This document shows positions 18,395-26,450 of a stretch of DNA of 64,000 nucleotides, one piece after another; the stretch's first letter is position 1; the number at the start of each line of letters is the position of its first letter. The translations under genes and the position numbers were made by a program. Below the pieces are notes generated by a model. The model saw nothing but the letters and a program-made list of their open reading frames with translations. It was not told where the DNA came from and did not search any database. Source of the stretch: an uncultured Chloroflexota bacterium (GTDB lineage Bacteria; Chloroflexota; Anaerolineae; Anaerolineales; Anaerolineaceae); contig CADATZ010000010.1 in assembly GCA_902791025.1 (NCBI GenBank), forward strand, positions 62,001 to 126,000. Direction: 5' to 3'.

Positions 18395-18449
18395 GGGGAC
18401 GTACCTCGGTGTCCCTTGCTTCGCTGCGGGACACACGAGATACGTCCCC
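18395..18449. repeat. REP-like hairpin with GGGGACG termini (second copy)
   Basis: GGGGACGTACCTCGGTGTCCC pairs with GGGACACACGAGATACGTCCCC across a 12-base loop. It belongs to the same family as the hairpin 75 bases away; together they fill the space between the Crp/Fnr and GT2 synthase genes. Confidence 0.65.
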
Positions 18450-18509
18450 CTGTCCCTGTTTTCTCCGCATTCATTCAGCATAGAAAATGCTATGGCTGTG
18501 TGTGCGTGA

Positions 18510-19955
18510 TCAGGAAATGGAATTGAACAACAGTTCCAGTGCAAAGCTGAATACGATGAAAAACAGCATTAGGCCAAAAGTGAAAGTTCTGATCCCGATT
18601 TGATAACGGTTCCATTTGTGATGAGACTTATGTTCTCCCGGAGATTGGATTCCGCCATTATACTCAATTCTGCTTTTTGACTGTTCTTCTTCAAGGTCTC
18701 TTGTTCCCCAGGAAAGGCCATCGGCGCATTTTAACAGGCCAACTATGCGGATCGGTGTCATCACGAAACTGAGAATGAGTGTCATCAGCGGCATGAGAGC
18801 CATGTAATAAGGGGGCAGTTTGGTGAGGGCAATAAAATGCCTGATTCCCATTCCAACGGCTGCTCCGAGCAAAATGAGCAGGAGCATCAGCCAGGGGGGC
18901 AGTGAATAAGGGAGTGAATACATTGGGTATCCCAATTTTCGATAAAGGAAACACAATCCAATATTCGTATAGGTGCTGATCAGCAGAAAGGGCATCAGAA
19001 TGTCGCTCCAATAGATAAAAAACATCAGCCTGGCATTGCGGAACATCCAGCCTGTCATTTTGATGTTGTTGTATTGGGATCCTTCTGCCCAGCGCAGCTG
19101 CTGACGGACGAACTTTTTCCAGGTCGTCGGGGCATCCGTGAACACGACAGAACTGTCCTGCATGACGGTTTTATATCCCTTTTTCAGAGTGAGATTCGTC
19201 AGACTGCGGTCATCGGATACTTCTTTGTGGATGCCCATGAAAGTTTCAGTCATGAATTCATGCATAGCATCCCGCAGGATCTCTGTCCGGAAAGCAATCG
19301 TTCTTCCCGGCAGGCAGCCGACCTTTCCGGTGACGCTCATGGCTTTCATGGTCCCTTCCGCGCGGATCTCTTCCAAAAGAGCTGCCACCATGGTAACGAG
19401 ATTCCGATTCGGTTTGTAAATTTTCTGCCGTGTGGTTACGCCTCCGACTCTATCGTCTGCTGAAAAGGGCATCAGCAGGTTTTCCAACGTTCCTCCCGTC
19501 CAGATTGAATCACTGTCACAGAGAATGCAAATATCACTGAATGGGTTGGTATTTTCTACGCCAAGACGGATGGCATTGCGTTTTCCTGCGGGCCCCGCGT
19601 GAAGGATTTTTATTTCGGTAGTGTCTTTGCCGTTTTTTTGCCGGTTATCTCTCAGGTCCTGACAGGCTTTATCAAGACCTTCGTTTTTCGGTCCGTTGAT
19701 AACGATGATGAGTTCGTTTGGATTTTGATCCGCAATGGTAGTGAGGACCCGGGTGAAAATATCGATCGGTTCATCAACAACGGGGATGATGATACTGGTG
19801 AAGAAAGGCTTGTTTTGACAAGTGTATGGCTTATACCTGTCCGCAAACAGGCGGATGGTCAGCCAGCGGATGAGAATGAAGGTGATGAATATCATATACC
19901 AATGCAAACGGCCTGTTTTAAAAAAGTCCATGCACATCAGTATGTAGGTATACAT
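18510..19955 (-). CDS. Processive membrane GT2 (hyaluronan/cellulose/chitin synthase-like)
   Basis: The 481-residue protein has the build of a polymerising GT2 synthase. An N-terminal membrane helix (about 18-37) precedes a cytosolic GT-A domain with SIIIPVVDEP (54-63), CDSDS (146-150) and SDDR (247-250). The processivity motif is QQLRW (285-289). A membrane domain of several helices follows (about 305-400), and one more helix lies at the C-terminus. This D,D,D,QxxRW set is known from hyaluronan, chitin, cellulose and mannan synthases; the product cannot be fixed from sequence. The ATG at 19955 has AAGAAGGAAA upstream. It is divergent from a secreted GH5 and near two GH26-like enzymes, which suggests a beta-glucan or beta-mannan-type exopolysaccharide. 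Confidence 0.85.
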   Translation of the reverse strand: MYTYILMCMDFFKTGRLHWYMIFITFILIRWLTIRLFADRYKPYTCQNKPFFTSIIIPVVDEPIDIFTRVLTTIADQNPNELIIVINGPKNEGLDKACQDLRDNRQKNGKDTTEIKILHAGPAGKRNAIRLGVENTNPFSDICILCDSDSIWTGGTLENLLMPFSADDRVGGVTTRQKIYKPNRNLVTMVAALLEEIRAEGTMKAMSVTGKVGCLPGRTIAFRTEILRDAMHEFMTETFMGIHKEVSDDRSLTNLTLKKGYKTVMQDSSVVFTDAPTTWKKFVRQQLRWAEGSQYNNIKMTGWMFRNARLMFFIYWSDILMPFLLISTYTNIGLCFLYRKLGYPMYSLPYSLPPWLMLLLILLGAAVGMGIRHFIALTKLPPYYMALMPLMTLILSFVMTPIRIVGLLKCADGLSWGTRDLEEEQSKSRIEYNGGIQSPGEHKSHHKWNRYQIGIRTFTFGLMLFFIVFSFALELLFNSIS

Positions 19956-20247
19956 TGGTTTCCTTCTTTCCTTTGAACCAAAATATAGTTTTCTTTGGAA
20001 ATTATATTAAGGTTAGATATTAGACGCAAGTTATATTTGAATTTTCAAAAAATCCAGACTGATTTCCTGACACAGCGTAAATTGTCTGTATTATACAACA
20101 AAATGTTGTCTTAATCTAATTATTATGGCGTATATTTTCGCAAAAAAAATGAAATAATAAAAACGAAAATGTACGTTATAATTCTCGTTATCGAAGCAGT
20201 TGCTTTGCTTCATCCGCGAAAAAAAAACGGAGCTGAAAGAAAACTTT
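19956..20247. promoter_or_regulatory. AT-rich divergent promoter region
   Basis: This 292-base spacer between the divergent synthase and GH5 genes is very AT-rich. It contains TTATAAT near 20174 facing the GH5 gene. I see no gene or clear palindrome in it. Confidence 0.4.
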
Positions 20248-21876
20248 ATGTTCGGGAAAACCACGATATTATTGATTTCTCTTATCTATGTCCTTTTTCC
20301 GGGAATATTCCCGGCAGCTGCTGATTCCATGGCAGATACCATCAAGGCAAACTATCTTGCGCTGAAGGAATCCATCGAAGCTGACCCGGAAAAAGACAGC
20401 GGGGATTTTTCCACCCCGGATATCGAACAGGTCAAGCGTGAAATGGGCATCGGATTTAATTTCGGCAATTCGCTGGACTGGGCTTTTAAAAACGGAAAGG
20501 TGCGGCGGTATAAAATCAGAATTTCCGTTGGTTATGATGAAGCGGAATATTATTATTTTGAAGATTATGTGAATATGACCGGTAATCTCTCTGATTTTAA
20601 AACACGTCCCGTTTCCACATTGCCATATGCGGAATTACAGCTGAATCCCAATAAAGACTATGATCCGAAACCTTCAGACCCAATAAACTGCCTTCGCATT
20701 TCGATATTAAATCAGTTTCCTGAAGCATCAAAATCTGATGTAGTTGTGAACATGAAATATTTAATGCTGACAAATAAAAACGGGACCAATCTGATCAAAA
20801 GGGAAGATATTAGGAAAAGAGTAGTAACTCCAGTAGGTCCGGAATTTCTCAATGTAATATCGATTCCGTTGGAAACGACAGTTGGCGAATTTTACAATGA
20901 GGAAAAAAAATTCTTTGCTGAAATTCAGCTGGAAAACTTTATTTCTGATTACAAAAATCACCCGGAACTGGTGTATAAAGATACCTATAATGGTGAACCG
21001 GCGACGGATGAAGAACTTGAATTTCTGTGGGAACAGGGTTTCCGTACGATCCGGCTGCCTGTTACCTGGTATGCTCACATGGATTCAACCGGAACCGTTG
21101 ATCCGGAATGGTTCGATGAGGTGAAACGGATCGTTGACCGGGCGCTGAGTCATGGCTTTTATGTGATCGTCAACATCCACCATGACGGCGGCAGAAAAGG
21201 CTGGATCAAGGCGGACGAATTTGATTTTCAGCTGCATGAATATCTCTACCGCTATCTGGTGCTGCAGATAGCGGAAAACTTCAAGCATTATGGAAGCAAG
21301 CTGATCCTTGCCGGTCCGAATGAAATCACAAATTATCGGTCATCTTCAATAGTATATCCTTCTGCCCCTGCAAGTGAGGTTAAAACATGCAATCGGATCA
21401 ATCAGCTTTTTGTTGATGAAGTACGCAGTACAGGGTATGGAAATACAAACCGTTTTTTGATGATTGGAACCTGGTACGCACTTCCCAAAAATTTAGAATA
21501 TTATCAATTACCGTTGGATAAGGCTGAAAATAAAATATTTACGGAAATTCATGATTATTTGACTGAGGATGAAACTGTTCTGCGTTCATTGGAGTTTTTC
21601 GCTGAAAGTGATAAAGAGTGGCTTTCTTCATTTAACCTGGTGATGAGCGAATTTGGAATTCCCCGGGATAAGGAAATGTCTGTAAAGCTTGCATTTATGG
21701 AAAAACATGTTTCGGAAATATATCAGTTCGGGATCCCGATGATCGTGTGGGATGATGGCGGAGATTATGCGCTGATGGACAACAAAATGGCAGCCTGGGA
21801 CACAGCCTGGGAGTCTGACCAGGTGGCGGAAGCCATGCTTGAGACGTATCGAAATTCAGTGGAAGGTAGTTGGTAA
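20248..21876 (+). CDS. Secreted GH5-family endoglycanase with an internal insertion
   Basis: The 542-residue product has a signal peptide (MFGKTTILLISLIYVLFPG, cleavage near AAA-DS). The first GH5 block, GIGFNFGNSLDW, is at residues 67-78. The next block, GFRTIRLPVTW, comes only at 264-274. About 170 residues are inserted between them, likely a separate beta-rich module. The core then continues normally: VIVNIHHDGG (307-316), GPNE with the acid/base Glu359, and MSEFG with the nucleophile Glu468. GH5 enzymes cleave beta-1,4-glucans or mannans. The upstream frame back to 20200 has no suitable ribosome binding site, so ATG 20248 is preferred. It may trim the polymer made by the divergent synthase, as BcsZ-like cellulases do. 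Confidence 0.85.
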   Translation: MFGKTTILLISLIYVLFPGIFPAAADSMADTIKANYLALKESIEADPEKDSGDFSTPDIEQVKREMGIGFNFGNSLDWAFKNGKVRRYKIRISVGYDEAEYYYFEDYVNMTGNLSDFKTRPVSTLPYAELQLNPNKDYDPKPSDPINCLRISILNQFPEASKSDVVVNMKYLMLTNKNGTNLIKREDIRKRVVTPVGPEFLNVISIPLETTVGEFYNEEKKFFAEIQLENFISDYKNHPELVYKDTYNGEPATDEELEFLWEQGFRTIRLPVTWYAHMDSTGTVDPEWFDEVKRIVDRALSHGFYVIVNIHHDGGRKGWIKADEFDFQLHEYLYRYLVLQIAENFKHYGSKLILAGPNEITNYRSSSIVYPSAPASEVKTCNRINQLFVDEVRSTGYGNTNRFLMIGTWYALPKNLEYYQLPLDKAENKIFTEIHDYLTEDETVLRSLEFFAESDKEWLSSFNLVMSEFGIPRDKEMSVKLAFMEKHVSEIYQFGIPMIVWDDGGDYALMDNKMAAWDTAWESDQVAEAMLETYRNSVEGSW

Positions 21877-22028
21877 TTAGTGGTTAGGGATTAAATGATA
21901 ACATTTAAAATTCAGCTTTTTCGTTTGTCTGCTGTTTAAAATCTGATCTGGTTTTTAACTTCACACTTCACTCTTCATATTTCACACGATTAACTACCAA
22001 CCACTAACCACTAACTACCAACCACCAA
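21877..22028. repeat. Inverted GGTTAGT/ACTAACC array between convergent genes
   Basis: The left arm (gtagttggtaattagtggttaggg) and the right arm (actaccaaccactaaccactaactacc) are approximate complements about 80 bases apart, between the convergent GH5 and GH26-like genes. Confidence 0.5.
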
Positions 22029-22988
22029 CTAATCAATCCCATTTTCGATTCGGTAATCTCGGATCCGCAGCAGACCCTGATTGAATTCTTCGAGATAGAC
22101 ATCGGTTTCTGTAAAATTGAATTCATTGTAATTCCCGTTATGATCCGGCTTGTTTTCGTTGAAAAAGACGACTCCTGCCAGATTTGGGTCTTTCAGCAGA
22201 TAATCAAAAATGCTGCGAATGAATAGTCGTTTTGCATCCTGATCTTTACCGGAATATGCGACTTCAGAGATAATGATTTTTTTATTATATTTTTCGATCG
22301 CTCTTTTCGAGCCTTCGGTTTTGTAATATTCTTCAAAGGTTTTGTAGAAATAATAAAGATCATTGGTTTCCCGCATATTTAATGTAATACCAATGTAGTC
22401 AACATATTCATCCCCCGGGTAAAACGGGGCTGCGTATTCATCGATTTTGTTGGGCGACCACACCCATTTGATGCGGGGATTGATTTGGTGACCGAGGTCA
22501 ACGATGTGGCGCCAGGCAGCGATATAGGCGTCCGGGTCCCGCTCTGCCTGCCAGGAATACCAAGAAATTTTATATTTTGGGCGCAGCTCCATTTCATGGG
22601 CAAAGCGCAGCAGAATGTCAATGTCCGGGGCGTTTTCGGTGAGTGTATTGAGGTAATTGATGATATAGGCATCATGCTTACCATCTGCAATTTCCCGGAG
22701 CGGGATGTTGTTCGGCTGCCAGCTGATCATCGGAACCGCGAACTGCACGGCCGCGCATACATTTAGTTTGTTGGTCATGGTGTTGCCATACCAGTTCTCA
22801 AACCAGCCCAGAATGTCGGGTCTGAGGCGAAAATTTCGGAATTCAGCCATTTCGTCCATGTAAACGCCCACATTTTTCCGTGAATCATCAAAATAGAGCT
22901 GATCTGTCTCATCCGTCTGTGCTATACAGACAGAAAAAGTGAATAAAACAAAAAAAATCAAAAACATCAGGTTTATCTGCTTCTTCAT
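22029..22988 (-). CDS. Secreted GH26-like glycoside hydrolase (tandem copy 1)
   Basis: The 319-residue protein has a signal peptide (MKKQINLMFLIFFVLFTFS, cleavage near IAQ-T). The TIM-barrel landmarks are GH26-like. RFAHEME at 128-134 gives acid/base Glu132, ISWYSW and IKWVWSPN follow, and SEVAYSG gives nucleophile Glu242. GH26 enzymes are mainly beta-mannanases, with some beta-1,3-xylanases and lichenases. There is no carbohydrate-binding module or anchor, so it should be released. ATG 22988 is preceded by GAGAGA; 13 in-frame codons upstream would spoil the signal peptide. It lies 85 bases after its tandem paralogue, and the two are clearly a duplication. Confidence 0.8.
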   Translation of the reverse strand: MKKQINLMFLIFFVLFTFSVCIAQTDETDQLYFDDSRKNVGVYMDEMAEFRNFRLRPDILGWFENWYGNTMTNKLNVCAAVQFAVPMISWQPNNIPLREIADGKHDAYIINYLNTLTENAPDIDILLRFAHEMELRPKYKISWYSWQAERDPDAYIAAWRHIVDLGHQINPRIKWVWSPNKIDEYAAPFYPGDEYVDYIGITLNMRETNDLYYFYKTFEEYYKTEGSKRAIEKYNKKIIISEVAYSGKDQDAKRLFIRSIFDYLLKDPNLAGVVFFNENKPDHNGNYNEFNFTETDVYLEEFNQGLLRIRDYRIENGID

Positions 22989-23027
22989 ATTTCTCTCTAC
23001 CATCACATCCTTACTTCTAATTTCCAA

Positions 23028-23073
23028 ACTCCTAAATCCTAAACCCTAATCCCTAACTCCTTATTCCTAACCA
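23028..23073. repeat. CCTAA-type repeat words between tandem GH26 genes
   Basis: Short repeated words (aatcctaaaccctaatccctaactcc) of the same style as the other spacers, but only one arm is present. Confidence 0.3.
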
Positions 23074-24003
23074 CTACTTTCTCTCATCAAGGATCCTGCG
23101 GAATCCTTCATTGAATGCTTCCAGCAGCCTGGGATTATCCGTGATTTTGTATTGACTGTTGTCGCTGCTGTTTTCGTCAAAGAAGATCATGGCTGTGATC
23201 AGCGGATCCTGCAGATAATAATCAAAAATACTTTCGATATATGCCTGTTTCTCTTCTTCCTTTGGGTTCGAGTAACCGACTTCAGAGATAAAGATTTTCT
23301 TCCCGTATTTTTCCAGATGTTCCCGAATGCCGATTGTCTCATAATAAGAGCGGAAATCATTGTATTGCGTGTAATTCGCGTCATCTTCCCGCAGATTCAT
23401 GGTGACGCTGATGTAGTCCACATATTCATCTCCAGGATAATATGGATCGGAAAACTGATCAGCCCGGTTGGGTGACCAGATCCATTTGATGTTCGGGTTG
23501 ATCTGTCTGGCCAGCGTCACGATATGGCGCCAGGCTTCAATATATGCCTCCGGATCCCTTTCCCCCTGCCAGCTGTACCAGGAAAAGCGGTATTGAGGCC
23601 GCACTTCCATCTCATGAGCGAAGCGGATCAAAACATCGATATCCGGCACCATATTTGTGATGTTTTGCAGAAAGTTCATGATATATCCGTCGTGGATCCC
23701 GTCCGCGATTTCCCAGAGCGGGACATTCTGCGGCTGCCAGGTGATCAGCGGGATGGCGGTGTGGTTTTCGGCACACAGGTTCAGCTTGAGAAAGCTGTTG
23801 GGCCCGTACCAGTTTTCAAACCAGGCGATGATGTCCGGGGTGATCGGGAAATTATCAAGATCGCTCCATACTTTCATGTAGATTCCGACGTTTTTCTGTT
23901 CATCGTTGAAAGTCATCCGTTCCTGCGCGGAAATGTTGCCTGCGGGGATTAGGATGAGGAGAAAAGCTATCATCATCGTTATTATGATATTATTTTTCTT
24001 CAT
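23074..24003 (-). CDS. Secreted GH26-like glycoside hydrolase (tandem copy 2)
   Basis: The 309-residue protein has a signal peptide (MKKNNIIITMMIAFLLILI, cleavage near ISA-Q). It shows the same plan as its neighbour: WFENWYGPNSF, PLITWQPQNVP, RFAHEME with acid/base Glu131, FSWYSWQGERDPEAY, IKWIWSPN, and ISEVGYS with nucleophile Glu241. By eye the two are more than half identical, so they are recent paralogues. ATG 24003 has AAAGGA upstream and begins the signal peptide; the 15 codons before it are unlikely to be translated. It is divergent from the membrane-anchored protein at 24079. Confidence 0.8.
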   Translation of the reverse strand: MKKNNIIITMMIAFLLILIPAGNISAQERMTFNDEQKNVGIYMKVWSDLDNFPITPDIIAWFENWYGPNSFLKLNLCAENHTAIPLITWQPQNVPLWEIADGIHDGYIMNFLQNITNMVPDIDVLIRFAHEMEVRPQYRFSWYSWQGERDPEAYIEAWRHIVTLARQINPNIKWIWSPNRADQFSDPYYPGDEYVDYISVTMNLREDDANYTQYNDFRSYYETIGIREHLEKYGKKIFISEVGYSNPKEEEKQAYIESIFDYYLQDPLITAMIFFDENSSDNSQYKITDNPRLLEAFNEGFRRILDERK

Positions 24004-24063
24004 GTTAATCATTCCTTTCATCGGGGACTTTACCTCAATGATTCTCATAAAACGGAAATGGGA

Positions 24064-24069
24064 TATAAT
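24064..24069 (+). promoter_or_regulatory. -10 element just before the start at 24079
   Basis: TATAAT ends nine bases before ATG 24079, placing the transcript start on or next to the start codon. An in-frame ATG at 24058 lies upstream of this box and is therefore rejected as the start. Confidence 0.4.
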
Positions 24070-24078
24070 TCCAGTATT

Positions 24079-26043
24079 ATGATAAAAAAATTTTCTGTCA
24101 TATATCTAAATTATACCTTTGAATTTAAAATAAACACTATCTGGAAGGTCATTTCTCTGTTGGGCGTTTTTCTGTTCGCATTTCCTGTTCACGGACAGGC
24201 AGATACCGGCGCGTTTACCTTCGGTGAAAAGCAATCCTGTGATTATTATTTGTACGCGGATATGCCTCAGTACTGCCGAGCACTGCCGATCGCATTGGAT
24301 GACCCGATGCGTTTTTCCATTGAAGAGAATGCGCTTCTCCCCTATGAATTTGGGTATGTTCACCGGAACATTAATGATTATTACAGCTATGACTGGATCA
24401 CAAAAGTATGGAAAGGTACTGCTCTTCGTCAGGATGCGGGCGTACTGATCGGTGGAAACGCGGCCTCCCGGACGGAGAGGAAGACTCTTGACACGGATCC
24501 TAACGATTTCAGCCGTATTCTCCCTTACGCTTCAATTTATATTGAACCGGAAAAGCTGGGTTTTTCCGGTGGCTCGCTTGAATATAATTTTTATTCTGAT
24601 GATTTTGCGCTTAATTGTCCGAAAGGAAAACTTCCCCGGAACATTTTGATCCGTGAAGGAAAGGATCAAGTCACAGCTTATCAGCTCAGAGAGACCGGTG
24701 ACGACCGGATAAAGGACTGGACGGGGATCGTTTATACCGGCGGTATTGCCAAAACGATACGGAATGAGGATGGAGCTATAACGGAGACATCGGTTCAGAT
24801 GCCTGATGGAAGTCCGCTTTTTACGGTTCGTTACCGGGATGCAGTGCGGGACAGGTACGGTGAGCATTTTGATCTGGAATTGAGCTTCACACGTTTTACC
24901 TTTGCTGCGGAAGCTAATGTTGAGGGTGCGCTTGCGGTGATGGAGAGCAGTAATATTTTTCTCGCGCCCTTGCTCACGGAAAATGGCAGTTATGCGATCG
25001 ATCCTGACGGAGAAGGTATCCGCATTGGGGCAAGAGTTGAATTTGATTACCGTATGGAAAATCAAAACGGCGAGGAACCGGAAGGCGTCTATCTTCTTTC
25101 CATCAATGACCTGGATAATCCAAGTATGGCTCCCTTTTTACAAACGGATGCGGATTGGGGCTGCAACGAGCTTGGGCAAGACTTCCGCTGGGCGGAAGGA
25201 TTCGGCGTCCGTCGCGGTGCGGCAAGTTTTGCGGTACTGCCTTATTATAATCACACGATACCGAATGTTTATCGGACTTCAGTCAACAGTGTGAACGGGG
25301 ATTCCTCTCTGGTCCGTATCTCCAGGATGGAAAATACGACAGCAGACGGAACGGCAAATGGGCTTTATTTCAGCGCGAATATAACCGCTTCTTCCGGGTA
25401 TGAGGCGAGAAATGATGGAAATACGGCTGATACCGGGGTTTCGATGCTGATTTATCCGGAAGGAACGCTGATAGCCGGAGGCTCTGCGGGAGCCCGCGGC
25501 AGTGTTTCGATCCCCTTTTTTGTTCCGGGTGTGGGTTGTAAAATCGAACAATCCGCATCGAAAGGCGGCCGTATATGGGCAGAAGATGTTTCTTTCCGGG
25601 ATTCATGCCGGACCGTGGAGAACACCGCATCGATGAAGGTTGTCGGCAGCGGGGCTGGCTCGGTTCATTCTATGGAACCGGAAAAAGGATATCAAATCTA
25701 TTCGGTCCGTATTGACGAAGTGCCGATTCGGTTTGACAAACTGATATGGGTCCCCGGTGAGGAAGGAATGGAGTTGGCTGATTTTGAGGCTGCGGATGAA
25801 TATGGGACTCTTTCGGAGGTGATTCGCTATCGATTTACCCGGGACCGGAATGGGGTTGTTTCGGTGGCGTTTGAGAACATACAGGACGCGCATGAGATCA
25901 GCGTGACATTTTACCGCGGCGGGCTGCTGGGGTTGTTTGAGGTCCTGGCTCCTTCGCTGAAGGTCGCGGTGGTGATCATTGCGGCTTACGTGGGGCTGGT
26001 GCTGGCGGCGGTGATCTCGTGGCGGAGAAGGAAACAATCGTGA
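24079..26043 (+). CDS. Membrane-anchored surface protein with a C-terminal repeat domain
   Basis: The 654-residue protein has an N-terminal hydrophobic signal (TIWKVISLLGVFLFAFPVHG, cleavage near GQA-D). A large extracellular part without recognised family follows; it is rich in aromatic and acidic residues with scattered cysteines. Near residues 520-620 there is an InlB-like bacterial repeat domain (ASMKVVGSGAGSVHSMEP, then YQIYSVRIDEV and HEISVTFYRG). A single C-terminal helix (VAVVIIAAYVGLVLAAVI) ends in the basic stop-transfer tail SWRRRKQS. It should sit on the outer face of the membrane. The position next to two GH26-like enzymes and upstream of the giant adhesin suggests a surface-glycan or adhesion role, which is inference. 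Confidence 0.7.
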   Translation: MIKKFSVIYLNYTFEFKINTIWKVISLLGVFLFAFPVHGQADTGAFTFGEKQSCDYYLYADMPQYCRALPIALDDPMRFSIEENALLPYEFGYVHRNINDYYSYDWITKVWKGTALRQDAGVLIGGNAASRTERKTLDTDPNDFSRILPYASIYIEPEKLGFSGGSLEYNFYSDDFALNCPKGKLPRNILIREGKDQVTAYQLRETGDDRIKDWTGIVYTGGIAKTIRNEDGAITETSVQMPDGSPLFTVRYRDAVRDRYGEHFDLELSFTRFTFAAEANVEGALAVMESSNIFLAPLLTENGSYAIDPDGEGIRIGARVEFDYRMENQNGEEPEGVYLLSINDLDNPSMAPFLQTDADWGCNELGQDFRWAEGFGVRRGAASFAVLPYYNHTIPNVYRTSVNSVNGDSSLVRISRMENTTADGTANGLYFSANITASSGYEARNDGNTADTGVSMLIYPEGTLIAGGSAGARGSVSIPFFVPGVGCKIEQSASKGGRIWAEDVSFRDSCRTVENTASMKVVGSGAGSVHSMEPEKGYQIYSVRIDEVPIRFDKLIWVPGEEGMELADFEAADEYGTLSEVIRYRFTRDRNGVVSVAFENIQDAHEISVTFYRGGLLGLFEVLAPSLKVAVVIIAAYVGLVLAAVISWRRRKQS

Positions 26044-26278
26044 AAGGGGAACAGTCCCTTTTGCTGCAAAAGCTGACGCAAGGATTTGTCCTCTGCTGAG
26101 TGGCAGAAAACTTGTCCACGGAATTTTAAGTTTCAATAAACCTATTATCTGAAATTTCTTAAGATAGATTAAATTTCGTGATAAATTTTGCTGAAATCAG
26201 TTTAACTTATTATCAAATATTTTTAAAAAAAATTTAAGAAAGTTAGCTTATCATAATACATAAAATTTAATGAAATGA
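26044..26278. other. AT-rich spacer before the giant adhesin gene
   Basis: The stretch begins with a weak hairpin (AAAGGG/CCCTTT, 26043-26061) that may end the preceding transcript. About 190 bases of very AT-rich DNA with runs of A and T follow. I see no gene. It may be curved promoter-upstream DNA. Confidence 0.4.
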
Positions 26279-26307
26279 TTGTGAAAAAAAAATTTTTGCT
26301 ATATAAT
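26279..26307 (+). promoter_or_regulatory. Housekeeping-type promoter of the giant adhesin gene
   Basis: TTGTGA (26279-26284), a 17-base spacer and TATAAT (26302-26307), placed behind a strongly AT-rich upstream region. The resulting leader is about 135 bases long. Confidence 0.7.
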
Positions 26308-26358
26308 AACCAATTAATGTTAAAAACTTTATAAGCAGCAGAAGCTTTCAGCTTTTGG

Positions 26359-26394
26359 CTCCGGGTTCAGGAGAGAGAAGAGAGGAATCCGGAG
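26359..26394 (+). promoter_or_regulatory. Leader hairpin upstream of the giant adhesin gene
   Basis: CTCCGGGTTC (26359-26368) pairs fully with GAATCCGGAG (26385-26394) if one G-U pair is allowed. The loop is purine-only and contains AGGAGAGAG, a copy of the ribosome binding site used 50 bases later. There is no T tract. A role in leader stability or translation control is possible; no known riboswitch class is recognised. Confidence 0.4.
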
Positions 26395-26450
26395 GCGGAA
26401 AATGACAGGCGTCTGTGAGCTGTTTTTATCTTATGTCTGAGGAGAGAGAT

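Noticed and set aside
18210..18470. An 87-residue N-terminal extension of the Crp/Fnr protein
   Set aside because: It is translated REP-like hairpin sequence, with a -10 box between it and the domain start.
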